Notes under the pieces: model-generated
Database searches by the model: none
Told to the model about the DNA's origin: nothing
The model's input: the letters and a program-made list of their open reading frames with translations, nothing else
From: Prinia subflava
Lineage: Eukaryota > Chordata > Aves > Passeriformes > Cisticolidae
Length of the DNA: 64,000 bases
Assembly (NCBI RefSeq): GCF_021018805.1
Contig: NC_086254.1
Coordinates: 682,001 to 746,000, forward strand
Direction: 5' to 3'
Translations under genes and position numbers: made by a program
Shown: positions 38,101 through 53,100 of the stretch, in pieces
How the letters are laid out: every line of letters starts with the position of its first letter
Numbering within the stretch: the first letter of the stretch is position 1

Positions 38101-41100
38101 GAAACAGAGCCAAAGTGTGGACTTAAGCACCAGCCTGTGATCATCCAAGCCTGTTTGTGAGCCACCCACAGCTCCTGGCCTGTGCCAAGCAGCACTTTCC
38201 CAGACAGCGCCTGAGCACGTTTTTGGGAAAGGCAGGTGCTGTGCCAGGGACTGCTTGCAGCAGGCAGCTTGCAGGACAGGACAAGGGTGCGGGGCACAGC
38301 AGATGCTCTGGGCAAATCTGCCAGTGTCGCCAGGGTCACGTTGAACTCACAAAACTCTCAGTAATGCAAACCTCTGAGCACTGAACAACTGCTGGAGACC
38401 TTCAAGTCTCCACAGTGACCTGCCAGTAAAGGAAATGTGGCAGCACCAATGAGTCTGGAGCCACCAGCAAGCAGAAAGTACAGCAGGTGCCAGCAGAGGA
38501 ACCAAAACCACAGCTGAGCTTGCAAGGAGCTCCCCAGGGCAGGGGAGCACCAGAACCTGTCTCTACCTTCCCTGCACATCTCCCCAGCATGAGCACAGGA
38601 ATCATTTAAGGCCTTTTCTTACCTGGGAGCTTTGGGGAGATTTTCCTCAAAGGAAGAAGTTCCTTTCTTGAAACTGGAATGGCAGAAAGCGCCAGAGTGT
38701 TTTAACTTACATGGAGCAAATTATTCTTTAAGGATCCTCAATTTACTTTTAATGACTCAAGACTCTTTCATGATCCAAAGCTGCAGTATGAAGTGCCTCT
38801 GTAGTTTATCACTTGAGTTTTTCCTCACAGATTCATTCTGATTACAAGACTAGAGCACATCTGATACTGTCAGCACATGCCATTTAACCCCCAACAATCC
38901 TCCACAGTGGATTAATACCTGGTTTAGTGGAAGGTAGCAGGGGGGTTGGAAGTAGATGATTCTCAAGGTCCCTTCCAACCCAAACCTTTCCATCATTCTG
39001 TAATCTCCCAAGATTTCCTTGACAAGTCAAGGAGCTTGGCTTAAAGCACAAGAGCTTGGAGAGGGTTTACTGAGTCGAGCCTAAAGGTTCCAAATTGAGA
39101 TGTGTGTGTGTATAAGTGCTTCCACTTCCCAGATCTTTGGGATAGACTCCCGTCTCACTGCAGCAGGATGTGAGAGCCCAAGAGTGAGGCTCAGCTGTGG
39201 GATGGAGCAGTGCCTGCTGTCCCCTGGCAGGGGATGCTGAGAGTCAGGAGGAGCATTCCTGCTGCCATAGGCCCAAGGTCTCCTCAAGGTGGCTGAGCAG
39301 ACAGAGCCAGAACTGCCACGCCGTGCCTGTCTGCCTCTCTATTCAGCTAAATAATTGATTGTATCCTTTGCCTTGTTTTAGAAGTGGATTGTGCCTGGAG
39401 GCTCCTGCATCTCTCCTACACATCTCCGCTGAGGACTGAGATTCAGCAGAAACCTGAATTTCTGCTTTGCTTAATAGCTAAATTAAACTTTTTTTAAGAA
39501 ATCTGATAATGGGGTACCTTTGGTATCCCGTTTTGCAGCTCTGACTGTGACCTAGTGAGATGAGCCTTATCCAAAAGCTCTGAGGTCTATCAGAGTCCCT
39601 TGGGATGCAGGCACCCTTCCATTCTCTCCTGAATTCCGAGTAAGGAGGAGGAGCTGAGTGTCAGGCTTTTCATTTCCACACAGCACGAGGCACTGCAGAA
39701 GCAGCCATGACCCTCAAGGACCCTCCTGCTCCAAAGACTTCAATCTTGAGGGCAAAGACTAAAAAATGTGCACGAAAATCAGACACATGGGCAAGCACTT
39801 GCCCCATCTTGTAACATCACTTGTCAGCGTCTTCTAATCTGATCCCAGGCTGCAAAGGGTTGCACTCAGCTCGTAAATTACTGGGTACCATTACAGAGAT
39901 ATAAAGCAAGGAACAAAATAATTGCTGGAGTAGGAAAAAGACATGGCTTTGCCCTTGGGTGGGGAGGCACAGTGGGACAGGCTCCAGCACCAGGCCATTT
40001 TTAGCAAAAGGAATCACAAATACCATTAACTTCTTAGCTGAGTTGGCTACAGGGAGGAAAAGGCTCCATCTGATAAGCTGTGTTCATTTCCACTCTGCTG
40101 CAGAACTGAGTTCTAGAAGGAACACACAGTGCTTTGCCCCATCCAACAGCAAGCCATGAAGATGCAGAGTTAAGGTACCTATAAATTCACTGGTTTTGCT
40201 TCCTGACTTATGTATTTTCCAGTACAGCTCTGATATTTTAAGGTTTTTTATATTTGGATGTGGTCACTGCTAACACAGAGTCTAAGCCTGCAAACCACAA
40301 TGTACATTTTACAACAAACTGCCAGGGTGCCCCTTTCCATCAGCCTCCTGTTGGTTTCAAACATATCAGTCTCCTGGGAGACACATTTAATAAGGAACCA
40401 GCTCCTATCCTGCAGCGTCCTGCTCCAATGGCTGCCTGGCCTCCTGCATCCCCCTCTAGATTATTTCTGGAAGGCTGGTCAGGGAATATTTCATAGAATT
40501 ATAGATTTTCCTAAACCGGAAGGGACCCACAAGAATCATCCAGTCCAGCCCTGGCCCTGCACAGACATCCCAACAATCCCACCCTGTGCATCCCTGGAGT
40601 GGTGTCCAAACTTTCCTGGAGCTGTGGCAGCCTCAGGGCCGTGCCCATTCCCTGGGGAGCCTGGGCAGTGCTCAGCACCTTCTGGGGGAAAAACCTTTCT
40701 CCAAAATCCAACCTAAACCTGTCCTGGAACAGCTCCAGCCATTCCCTTGGGTCCTGTCCCTAGTTATCAAAGAGCAGAGATCAGAGCTGCCCCTCCACTG
40801 CTCCTCATGAGAAGGTGCAGATTGGGGCACTCCCATTGTCCAGACCTGCACACCCTGCTGAGCACAGGGCACCCAGCAGTCTACTTTTGGCTCAGATTTC
40901 TTTTCAAAGTAGCAGCCAGACAAGGACCAATGTGTGGAAAGATTTTGAAACTCTGAGAGAACTTTAATTTGACCTCATCTTGCAACATCTCCTGTAGGAG
41001 GAAAGTCACCCACACCTTCAAATCTAACAAAGCAGCGAAGGACAGTTCTGGAACACTGCTTGTCTCTTCTGGAAAACACCCTGCTGCAGACAGTACTGAG

Positions 41101-44100
41101 AGAAGGAGCCCTGGGAGCACCATGTTTGCAGACAGGAGGCAAAAGGATAAACAGGTCTCCTGCCATCCTTGTCTTAAAGCCCCTGCAGGACTACAAGGAC
41201 ATGGCAGCTGTCATGGGCTTGGGAGAGGGAATTTGGGTTTGTATTTACCTGTACACCACCACAGGGATCCTCTTCCATGACCTGAATGAAGCCACATTCT
41301 CCAGCTCCTTGTCTGTGATCCAGACAGGGACCAGCAGCTTCTGGGGATAACTGGAACAAAGCCTGGAGAAGAGAAAGCATAAAAGGCAAGATGAGGACTG
41401 AGTAATCAAAACTCTGCCCCAGAGCAGCTCACATTTCCCCAAACGCAACATTCAGGACTTTGGCTCTTCCTCCTCATATCTGAGGAGCAGCCTCAACAGG
41501 TGAGCCAAAACGTACTGTCAGGAATGAGCTGAGAGAAGACAACCTCCTTTTACCTCAGGCCTCACCTCTGGACTTATACTAAGTATCACAGTACTTCCCA
41601 GGATGCCTTTGGAACAACCTCTGGATTTAAGAATTCATGAGGGTTTAGGGAAATAGTCAATAATTTACACGTAGTTTTTGTTTTCTTGTAGCAGGTACAC
41701 ACAGAGCTTCTGGTAAAGAATAGCCTACTATATGCCTGGCAGAACAGGACACCACTGCTCAACTCGACACATTGTTCAGTGAGGAAGACACAAATCTGTG
41801 CAGAAATTTAGCAGTGGGGACTGGGGGTATGCAAATAAAGTGACAGGAGTGAGATCTAAATCATACCTTGCTTGGTGGGGGTGCCAGAAATCAAATTCTT
41901 ATAGATGTATCTGAATATTTACCAGCAGTGAGGGAACTCTTGAGAGCAGAGAGTACTGCCAGAGGGCAGGTTTAGAAGGGATATTGGGAAAAAATTGTTC
42001 CCTGGGAGGGTGGTGAGACCCAGGCACAGGGTGCCCACAGAAGCTGTGGCTGCTCCTGGATCCCTGGCAGTGTCCAAGGCCAGGTTGGACAGGGCTTAGA
42101 GCAGCCTTGGACAGTGGAAGGTGTCACTACCCATGGCAGGGGTGGGATGGGCATTAAGGTCCCTTCCAGCCCAAACCATTTTGGGATTGTAGCACACATA
42201 AAATTCCAGGAGCGCAGGTGGGGCTTTTCTGGCTCCTGCAGCTCCTCCCCTGCCCCTGCTGCTCCCAGCACAGGCTGAGGGCAGGCTCATATTACATTAG
42301 AGGTTGTAGGTTGGAGACAGATTCATGACTGGACGCATCGATGATCACAAGACAAACAGCAGAGATTTATTATGGCCTGTTGCAGCAGCCCTCTTGTTAG
42401 AGGGTAGAAATGAGCCGAGACACAGACTTCTTCTTTATCACAACATGAAAAGGGTCCTAGTTTATTCCTCTTTACAGCTCAGCCATCCTGATTCCAAGTG
42501 TTCACTGCTCTAGCTGCAACAAGCTCCTCCTGTAGGTTTCCCTTGCAGCCTCTGACTGCTGCTTATTTCCTGCTAAACTTTGACTGCAGGTATCAGTTTG
42601 CAGACAGTGACTGCAGGCTTTTACCTAGATAGATCATGACTGCAGGTTCCAACAACAGGCTCTAACTGCAGACCCAGACTGACCTCACAGCTGTGAATCT
42701 CTCTCCTCAGGATCCTCCTCCTTCACGATCCTCCTCTCACCAGCTAACCCACTCCCTTTTATCACACTTATCTTTGTTGGATATAGCTGTGACATATCAC
42801 AGCAAGGCTGTACTGGGTAATTAAAACAGCTGTTACTTATCAAGGACAAGGTCATTGTATTCCCTTCTACAATGGCTGCCTCCTTTTATAAGGGGTTCAA
42901 AATTCCCGGGTTTAGACAACTGATTGGTCGGGGTCTCAGCACCGCCCAGCTCCCTGGCCGGTGACACGTCTGCATAGAGGATTGAATACGATTGGTGGGG
43001 GTCCCTGTTTGAGTTCAAATCCATCCTATCATTGCTCACTCAGGGACTTGTTTGCTTCTAGGCTGGTCGAGTTTGGGAGTCTGTTACGGCCAAATTTATC
43101 TTTGTAGCTATAGACCAGCTGCAGCCGTGACAGGCTCAGTCACAGCAGCATCTGGGAGCTGGACCAGCTGAGCCCCTGCAGCCCAGGCAGGCACACATGG
43201 GTAGATGGCAGGGAACATCAAAGAGCAGCTCTGCCTCAAGGCTATCCCACATCATTTGGCAGGAATGTTTCAGGGCAGATGGGGAGCAAAGTGAGGGGGT
43301 TGAATGGATCCAGCCAGTAAGCTCCAGAGGGTGGTCTGGTGATCCTGAGCCTAGGCTATTCCAGCTGATGGCAACAGGCACAACCCAGTGTTAGTTTATG
43401 ATGCTAGTGAAGAACTGCCAGCCACGTTGAAAAATGGCACTTCAGTGTCTACACAGCTCCTCTGAGAGCCCCAGCCAGAAAGCAAGGGTGGCTAAGGGAT
43501 AAAAATAACTGGGTGAGGATGAGGAATTCAGGAAGCAAAATTAAAGCTGTCAGCTAAGAAGGTAAAGACCAGGCTGTCTGTGGTAGGATGTCTGGGCTTG
43601 GACATCTCTGAAATGCCTCAGATTCCATAAGTAAAGGTGGTCAGGAAATTAGAGAAGCAGTGAAGTGTGACTGAGGATGCAGGAATGTGGAAGAGGTATC
43701 TGTTCAGGTCTGGAGGAACTTCTGGAATAGCTGAGTCTATACATGAATGGGCTTCACTTAAGTGCAAACAGCTCCCTGGCACCTCAGGTGAAACATGGAG
43801 GATATCTTAAAAGTACAGACTGGGGAGAGGTAGTCCAGGAGAGGCTCAGGAGTGTCGCTTTCCAAGAGTTAAATCATTGAAACTCTGTAGCCTTAGGAAA
43901 ACAGTAAGATATAAATCAATAAAATTTAGGTAGAAAACAGGACATCTTTAAGAAGTGAAGCCAAATTCAAGCAGGGTGCATGGAAACAGGCAATAAGGTC
44001 AAGACAAAGAGACATGTCTTTCTAGGCTAGAATTCCAGAGGAATACAGTAGAGGAAGTGAAAATCCAGGATAAGTAACTGTTGGCTTAACAGTATCTTAT

Positions 44101-47100
44101 AAACTGATACAAGGAAGAAAATGAATACTCAAGTGTCTGAACCAAAGGTGACATTTTCAGACACACCCAGGTGTTTCTTGGTGCTACCATCAAAATTATA
44201 CAGATGTCTCTGACTCTTCCTTTGGACCTAAGCTGCTGCAAAGTAGAAGAACTGAAAAATCCCTTTGTTACAGAATTCATCACTCAGTAGCTTCAATAAT
44301 GTTTTTAGAGGGGATAAGGCTCCCACAACAGCAGCAACAACAAAAAGGCTAAGTTCAGTACACTTGGGTTTTGAGTCAACATGGCTGCTGGGAGGGAGGG
44401 GACCCCTCATGTGTGAGAGCTACCTGAAACATCAGTGAATGAGCAGATAGGGCAGATCTGGATTTTCAGAAGGGGTTTTCTGAGATTTTTTGTGTGCCTG
44501 TGTTTTTTAACAGGTGTGTCCCCACAGAGCTGAAAGATGCTCCTCTTACGAAACAGCTGCTCTTAGAAGATAAGAAATAGTTCAGAACATCAACAATCAT
44601 TTTTCACCACAATGGGAGACCTAAAGTGAACCATCTGCAGTGGTGGGTGGCCTGGAAAGCCCCAGGGACCAGGCTGAGCCAGACCACCGAGGGAAACAGC
44701 CTTGAACTGTGAGGTCTGATGGTAGGAGAGAGTGACTGGAACAACACAGACACAGGAATAGCACCTGTGAACAAGGATCAGTGGAAAACCCTCTTGCCAC
44801 AGAAATAACAATGAGGGAGAGGAATTGTGAGATACCCTGATTTGGAAGGGATCCACGAGGATTGAGTCCAGCTCCTGGCCCCGCATAGGACACCCCAACA
44901 ATCCCATCCTGTACTGGAGAGTCTTGTCCAAGCTCTTCCTTCACAGAAGGCAAACACATGTACCACTAGCAGTCCTCACAGACTTAACTGTCCACATGTT
45001 CCTGTGGCACATCCAAGCAGGGACAGTAATTATCACTTTGCAGTGGTGTGGATAGTATTAAAATTTTTAGAGAAGTGTAAAAAAGACAGAATTTGAATTA
45101 AGAGCAGTCTCAGAAACCAGCAGGAAATACCATCTGGCTAAAGCAGTAACAGAACTCCAGGCAACTTTTCCTCATAAACTCAAAGGTAAATAAAACCACA
45201 ACAGTAAAAAGATAATATCTGAAAATGAGCATTAACATTGGAGGAAAAGTGTTGGGTTTTTTTCCTTTTTTTTGAAGGAACTACATGTGTACCAAATGCA
45301 CCAATACTAAGGCTGATACAAAACAACTGCCTTGGAGAGCCTGTGTGGACCAGATGGGCAATGCTGGAGTGATCCCATTTCCCTGGGTATAAGATCCCTG
45401 AAGATGTAAGAGCCAGGGAGAGACTGTGTAATAATTTTATTAACACCATATACTTTTATCAAGACTGAAGGAGTGGTTATTATAAGCTTGTATTGCTCTC
45501 ATTTTATTATGGTTGTCGCCAGGAGAGAGATAATAGTTCCCAGATAAGGACATCTCGGAACAGACTTGAAAGACAAGGAACAAAGCCATTACCTTGGAGT
45601 ATCCTGTCTTTAACAACACTGTTTTGCCAATGCAGGAAAATAAAAGATAAAAGGACTATAAACAGTTAAAAAGTAACCCGATCCCTGTGAACACAGGCAA
45701 GTGGTTATGATCAAAAGCCAAGGCAGGATTTAAAGCTACACTCCCTGAGCAGCAGGAGAGAACTGGTTTGAGTTGCACAAGGCAATTACACCACTCCTGA
45801 GATCGCAGGATTTCTGCAGGAAGCTGGGACCTGCGAGGATCCCCAGGGAGGAACTCAGCAGGTGGAGGGAAGCAAAGCCAGGCCTACACCCAGCTTGCTG
45901 AGGTTTAAGTCCTTTCTTCCCTGGTTTGGTTGGAAATCAAACACCTGTCTTCAGAGAAGGTGGCTAATGGCTGTAGATTACTGGCCAGGAAGCAAAGCAC
46001 AGATGGTCAATGGAAGCTGAACTTCCTGAAATAGTCAGAGGGAACCACACCCCAAGATCCAGCAGGGCACAAGGCTCAACATACAGAGACTCTACCTAGG
46101 GCAGGGACCCATAGGCTGTGCACTCCAGAACTGTGCAGTTCAGGACAACAACTTTTATTTGGCATCCTTGAATAAACTGTGTAAATGCCAGCAAAGTCAT
46201 GTGAACAGTTCCAAAGCAACAACATGGTGAGTAGGGCAGAGGTAAAATGGAAATCACCCCCCAAATTTAGTGTTTGTGGCCTGGATTCTTCAGGAAAGGA
46301 GAACAGGCAGCAAGCTCCAAAACTGGGATTTTCCCAGCCCAATGTGTCAGAGGTTTCTCATGGTTTCCACAGGAAACAGTGACCTGGAATTGTCCAATCC
46401 ATAGGTAATGGGGATGCCTGGACTGGCTGGGACAGAGAATAAAGGCTGAGGGATACCAGTGGTTTCAAGAACAGGATTATAGGGAGTGCATAAATGAGTA
46501 TGTCCATCAAAGTTTGAAATCCCATTGGCTTAATGCCAGCTGCTGCCAAGAGAGTGCAGTTGCCCTTCTCCAAGAGTCCTGTGCTCCTGCAGGAACAGAA
46601 GACAGGCTGGAAACACTGATGGTGGCAAAAGGTCTCTTCCACTGTGAAAGTGGGAAAACCTTGTAGAAATCTCTACCCCAATGCCCACAGGGATCTCCAA
46701 CACCGGCTGACCTGAAATGTGACACCACAGTGATGGAGAATCCCCAGCACATCGCCATGTTCCCAGGGAATGCTCTTTTCCATTCTACATTGTGAATCTC
46801 CCAAGCTGCACTCTGGGGCTGTCACCTCTTGTTCTGTCATGTGCCACTGCCAGGAGTTTTACTCTATGCCCTTTGTGAATGCCCTGCCAGTAGATGGAGG
46901 CAGATCACCCTTCAGCTTCTCCTGCTCTGACTGAATGAGCCTCGCTCACTCCCAGACTCCTGAGCCTCTCCACAGCTCTCCACTGGCTCACCTCAATTCC
47001 TCACAGAGCTGAACAACTGTCTGAGTGTATAAAAACTGTGGTTGTTATGTCAAACTGAGCATTTTAGAGAGAAGGACTGGCCAGAAAGACAAACCCACAC

Positions 47101-50100
47101 TGGATGGGCCTCCAGACTCCCAAATGTCTTCCCTGAGGAATTAAGAGCCACCACATTATAAACTACCTGAGTCAGCATTTACAGCTCCAGCTAGCTCTGA
47201 TGTTTGGGCTGTATTCCCTCTCCAATTCCACAATGTGAAAGGCAGAAAGAAAAGGGATTTGGCTCATACTCTGATCTGCCTGGGGGCTGTCAAAGCCAGG
47301 AAGGAGGATTAGCTGGAGTCTGACTCACACACTGTTCTGCACCGGGATTACCAAGGGAAAGGTAAGGCAAGAGGAGAGTGGGGAGAGCCTGGTGATGAAA
47401 CACTCACTTGTAGTTGTTGTTGATGTCAGAGACGCGCCAGGTGTTCTGCAGGTCGAAGCCCATCCTCACCAGCTCCATCTCGAACCGGAACCTCACATGG
47501 TCCCCTGAGGAACAGAGCACAGGGAGTTACTGACAGCACGGAGGAGATCTGAACTCCACAGCAACTGGCACAGGCTGGAGAGTGTCACAAAACCACAGAA
47601 AGGTTTAGGTTATAAGGGACCTGAAGGTCATCCCATTCCACCCCCTGCCATGGGCAGGGACACCTTCCACTATTCCCAGGTGGCTCCAAGCCCCATCCAG
47701 TTTGGCCTTGGGCACTTCCACGGATCCAGGGGCAGCCACAGCTTCTCTGGACACCCTGTGCCAGGGCCTCTCCATTACCTGATTAAGAAATTCACCTTAA
47801 TATCTCATCTAACTCTGCCCTCTGTCACTTTAACACTATTCCCCCATGTCCTGTCCCTATCCACCCATACAGAAAGTCTCTCCCTCTTTTTTATAAGCTC
47901 CTTCAGGCACTGCAAGGGGCTCTGAGGTCTCCCTTTAGCCTTCTCCAGGTGAACACGCCCAGCTCTCTCAGCCTGGCTGTAGAGCAGAGGGGCTCCAGCC
48001 CTGGGAGCATCTTTTTGGCAATTAGAAACTCCAGGGCAACTGAATGGCAGCAGGGACTGTGCTTCAGAAGCCAGAAAGACTTGTCCCTCACAGGGGTTCC
48101 CCTGCTTGTTTTATCAAGTCAGATCTCATCTCAGGGCACAGAAACAGCCTCTCCACATCAAGGGGAGATGTGGGGGTTAATTTAATCCACTTCTGCCCAC
48201 CTGGCAAACAGCTTCCAAAGTGGATGTCAGGAATCCTATGGCAAGGAGCACTGAGCATCCACCCTAGGCAGTTCCTTCCTCCAGACTGCTCTCAGACACT
48301 GACTCAGGGTTTCCTCTATCATGTTTTAGCCTTGCCTCGCAAATGCTGGATGCCTTTGCTCCAGAGTCAAATCTTGTTAATAAATAAATACTGTAAAGCT
48401 CTTCGCCTCAGCCATATCCTGCAGCAATAACTTGCACAGGTGAGTTTATTTATACTAAACACTTCCCCTAAAGGAAATACAGCAAATATCTCTGATTGCT
48501 GGGGTTTGGGGCATGGTAAGGACACAGAGCTCACATTTCCCCTATCAGCTTCTCTTGGAATAGCTGTACTATTGAACCCCATACATCCATCTAGCTTATC
48601 TTTGGACATTCCATTCAGACTACTGCTGCTCTCCTCTAGGATCAACTCATTTTTCATTTTAAAGCCAGGCTTCTCACTCATTTTTCTGTTTCTAAACAGC
48701 TTCATCATCAATAAGACAAATAAACTTCAAGTGAACTTTGTGTTCCCAGGGAAGGGAAACTCCCAGTCCACACGAGGGCACCAGCACAGCTCTGGTTTTC
48801 TCTTCATGGACTCAAAGACTTGATTTGCATCTGTGTGAGGATGAGCCAGAGCTCTCCAAAGACCTGATCCTGGGAAACTCACAGCATTTTTAAGTGTTGG
48901 ACAAGAGATGCAAATGGGCTCATATTAATTAGGCTACCTCAAAACTGATGCTGTTTGCCACTCCAGGACAGGACTGCCTGAGGTATGTATCACTGTGATG
49001 AGAGAACTTAAGTATGGGATGTTTTCTCACAAGGAGAAAGGGAAAAGCGGCTTCTGTGTTGCTGGGTATGAAAGTTTATTGTGTTTCTAACTAATTCCTT
49101 TCACTGTGCTTCTTATCCAGGAGCATCTGGCCATCAGCTGGATCTTGAGGCCAGGCACAGCATGACCCGAGGAAATTTGAAACCAGAGAGAGTTTATGAA
49201 CAAGAGCTCAATTGCAGTGCTGTGCTGCTGGCCAGAGCAGCAGGAAGGGCCAGGCCAGAAGCTCACCTGGACGGCAGAGATGTGCGTGTTGATCCTCCTC
49301 ATCCACACACACCCCCAAGCACCAGGCATGGTAGGCAAACGCAAAGAGATCCTCAGGCTTGGCAGGACGGGCGATGGCTCGAGTCAGCCTCTTCAGCCAC
49401 TCCTGGCACTGCTTGAAGGTGGAGAAATGGCACCTGCAAACCCAAAGGCAAATCACCCTCAGCGGGGACATTCACCCACCAGGATGGAGCCAGGAAAAGG
49501 AACACGGCCCCAAGCCTTACAACTCTGTCCATGGATAGCTCAATTGTAATGACAGCACACAGGCAGCCACCACAGCTGGTCCTAGCCTGCAGCAGCAGCA
49601 GCTGTACCACAGCAATAAACCAGATACCTGATCACTTTGGAGTCCTTGCAGACAATGTGAAGCTGGAACATATCCCGACACTCCACACTTTCCATCATCC
49701 TCAAAGGCACCTGCGAGGGAGGGACAGATGTAGGGCATGACAAGGCACACCACAGGCCAGAGCAGCCCCAGCAGCCGTGCCTGCAGGCTCCTCATGCTCC
49801 AGCACAGCTTCACCAGTCACGAGCTGCTTCTGTGAACTACAATCCCACTCTTAGAGTTATGGAGCTTCATGAGTCAGCACAGAGCCCTTCCATGATTATT
49901 ATTCTGAATCCTGTTCTCTCCCTTGGTAATCTTCCACTTGGGGCCAGTTCCTGACTCAGTCACATCCAGCCAAACACAGGTAACTGAGCCAAACAACAAC
50001 TGCAGTAAGAGATGGCAAGTCAAGGCAGTGAGAGAACGTCACAAGCTCCCACTGCCCGACTTTGTGTTGGTGAGAAGTCTCATTAAAACTGGCCTACAAG

Positions 50101-53100
50101 AGACCTCAACAGCCTTAAAACCACCAAAGTTATTGCTTAAATTTCAAGAAAACAGCAAAGGAAAGACCTAATTACTATCCAAAGGAAAACCCCGTTCTCA
50201 CACCTGAATACAGCAGCAAAACAGCAACCGCACACCCAGACCTGGCCTCCTCCAAGAGGCATCGTCCTGTGCCACAGCCCCCAGGGCTGTTCCCCCCACT
50301 CTCTGCTCTGTAGTCCTGCGAGAGGTGATGGTGCAGGCAGAGCCAGACTCACATTGATCACAGAGTCCTTGAATTTGATATGCAGGCGGTAGTTGGAGAT
50401 GGCAATCACAGCATCGTTGGCATGGCCTAGGTACTCCACCCCCTCACCCTGCAGCACGGTGAATGGCACCTGGAAGGGAGACAGCACTAGGTCAGTCACA
50501 CAGGTACTTTGTGCATTGGAATTCCCAGAGCCACTGTTCCCTTTGCCTCTGCAGTGCATCTCCCAAGGAATCATACCTAGCAAGGTGCTCCCGTGAGAGC
50601 AGCACAGACAGCACCAGTTCCACTGCCCAGCCTCACACACAGAGCTCTCCCCAAGGATGCCTCTGGAGCCAGCCAGCACCTCCTGAGAGATCACCTGTGT
50701 GCCATGCACACCTGGCAGCAAGGGGTGGCCTGGGGACAGAGGGACTGACAGTCCCCTGCTCTTCGGAGAAGGGAAACCAGCCCTGGCACAAGAGGTATGG
50801 AGAGGGACACGACTGCAGAACAGCTCAGAGAGAAGAGGGGAGTGCTCTGCACAGCTCCTGAAAGAGCCAGCACCATGGGGAAGCACTGGAAGGGGCTGGC
50901 CAGGGAGATGGTGCTGTCACCATCCCTGGAGGCATCCAAGGAACAACTGGATGTGGCACTCAATGCTCTGGGCTGGGTGACAACGTGGGGATCAGCTACA
51001 GGTTGGACTTGATGGTCTTGGGGGTCTTTTCCAACCTCAGTGATTCTGACATTCTGTGACTGATCAGAAGCCTCTGTCCCAGAGCAGTGTCACCTATGTG
51101 ATTCTGCTGTGCCATTTAAACATGGGGAGCCTTCAGCAGCCCTGTGAGACTCAGCAGTACCATCCAGGTAAGCAAATGAACCAAAGTTGTATCCAGTTTC
51201 TGCTAACAAGGCTTTCAGGGGTTCTCTGTGTATAGTTATTTATATGGCTGAGGAAGCGTGTCCCAATTAAGGAAGAAAGCTTCATTTAAGTTACCTGTAT
51301 TCTATTTTTTAAAATATCTCCATAATGAAGTGTCTGTTTTTCTCCATCAGTCTGGACATGCCAGAGTTATTTTTAAAACATGGGATCCTGGCAGACAGTC
51401 AAGTTTGACTTTTCTTATATTAGAAAAAAAAGCAGAACAGCCTAAAATTCACTAAGCCCCTTTGTCCTTAGCTAATCAGGCTCCTCCTGTTGCCTGAATG
51501 CCACCTACACCAGGTGATGTCTGTAACCAATTATGCAAAAAATGTCACGATGATTTATCATTTCAGACGGAGCTGAAACCTGCCAGACAGGGCAGCTGAT
51601 GACACAATTCATTACACTGTAATTAGTACAAGTCAGACCATCTTCTCTTTATTTTGAAGTTGCTTCTATGGCTTGGGTATAAAAACTTGAATTTCCTGGA
51701 TTTCAGACTTCAAGTGACAACTGTACTAAGAACTTCTCCTTTCTTTGTACAAAAATAACCACCTTAGCTTGGCATCTGTCCGAACACTCTTGAAAAATAT
51801 TAATTATTTGCCTAAGAGAATATCCTCTCTTTATTTCTGCAGTTGATTTCTGTATGCTTGCCAGGGCTGTTTTTATCTGGCATATGTCTCTCCTGCTTAC
51901 GTGGCTCTTTCACACAGCAACAGAAGGGAGACAGAACAGAAAGGGGCTGGTAAGACTGCAAGAACTGACAGAGGGAAATCCTGGAATAAACCAGCAGGTG
52001 CCCCAACACAGCCTGTTATCAACTAATGGCATCCTTCTAGTCACAGGATCCTGGAATGGTTCAGGCTGGGAGTGACATCCCAACCCAAGCTCATCCAGTT
52101 CCACACCCTGCCATGGGCAGAGACACCTTCCACTAGGCCAGGTTCCAAGCTCCATCCAAGCTGGCCTTGAATACTCACTTTTACAATAAATTAACAATTT
52201 ACTGAAGTCAAATTACCCTTGGGAGGGTTGAACTTTACTTCTCCATGCAGCAAACTAAGGCAGGGTCGCTCTTCTCAAGAAGTCTCAATTCAGAGTCACC
52301 TCAGCAACTTCACCCCCTAAAACCACAGCCCTGCAGCCCTGACCCTGCACAACTCCCCAGCCTGTGGCTGTTCCTTCAAGCCATTAGCTCTCAGTCCTTG
52401 CTTTCCCCAGCGCTGTTTGCCAAGACAGTGACAGTCTCAGAACAAACTCAAACACTGCAGCAAGAACAAGGTGAGCCTGGCTCCAGCCCCAGGAGAAGGA
52501 TGATGAGCACTGGATGATGTTAAAGGAAGCACTAATTCCCAGGAGGGAATGCTGCCCTTGCTGCACAGTAGAAACAGCACCTGGGGCTCTTCCCAGGGCT
52601 TTCTGCAGCAGGAGGCTGGAATCACATGGAGGTTCCTCCTTACAGCCGCTGTGCAGCAAGAAATTACTAGAAGCAAGGTGTTCGAGGGGAGAGCAGGCAG
52701 TGCAGCTGCACACTGTGGCTGCACAGAGCACGGCCCCCATGTTCCCCCTGTCCCGGGAATGTCCCTGGATGCAGGGCTGGGCAGGCAGCGACAGATTCCC
52801 ACAGGGAATGCCTGGGCTGGCCACGCACTGCAGCAGCTCCGGCCACGCTCCCAGCAGCCAGTGATGCCGGTCACATCCTGCCAGGGCTGGGCAGGCAGGG
52901 ACAGGGCCTTGGGAACAGCCAGCCTGGCCCCCAGGTACAGGCACCTGCTGCTCCAAATGTGCCCCTCGCACCGGCCCACCCATGGCCTCCAGGATGTGCT
53001 GGGCTGGAGAGCTGCTCTGCCACATCCCAGAGCTGTTTGGGAGTTTTTACATCCTTACCTGCAGTGACTCCTCCTCCTTTATGAGCTCCTTCGGGGGGAA

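Larger units (their letters stand above)
36037..41248 (-). other. MTMR4: MTMR4 intron 7
   Basis: 5.2-kb intron with five CR1 fragments (36285, 36490, 37622, 38912 and 40490) and an AT-rich tract at 36340-36440. I see no additional exon in the unique parts. Confidence 0.85.
41363..47407 (-). other. MTMR4: MTMR4 intron 6
   Basis: The largest intron (6.0 kb). It holds CR1 fragments at 41945 and 44825 and the solo LTR. From 45.2 to 47.3 kb it is unique sequence in which I see no exon. Confidence 0.85.

Noticed and set aside
42290..43132. A full endogenous provirus around the LTR
   Set aside because: No gag, pol or env frames and no second LTR are present; both flanks are ordinary intron sequence.
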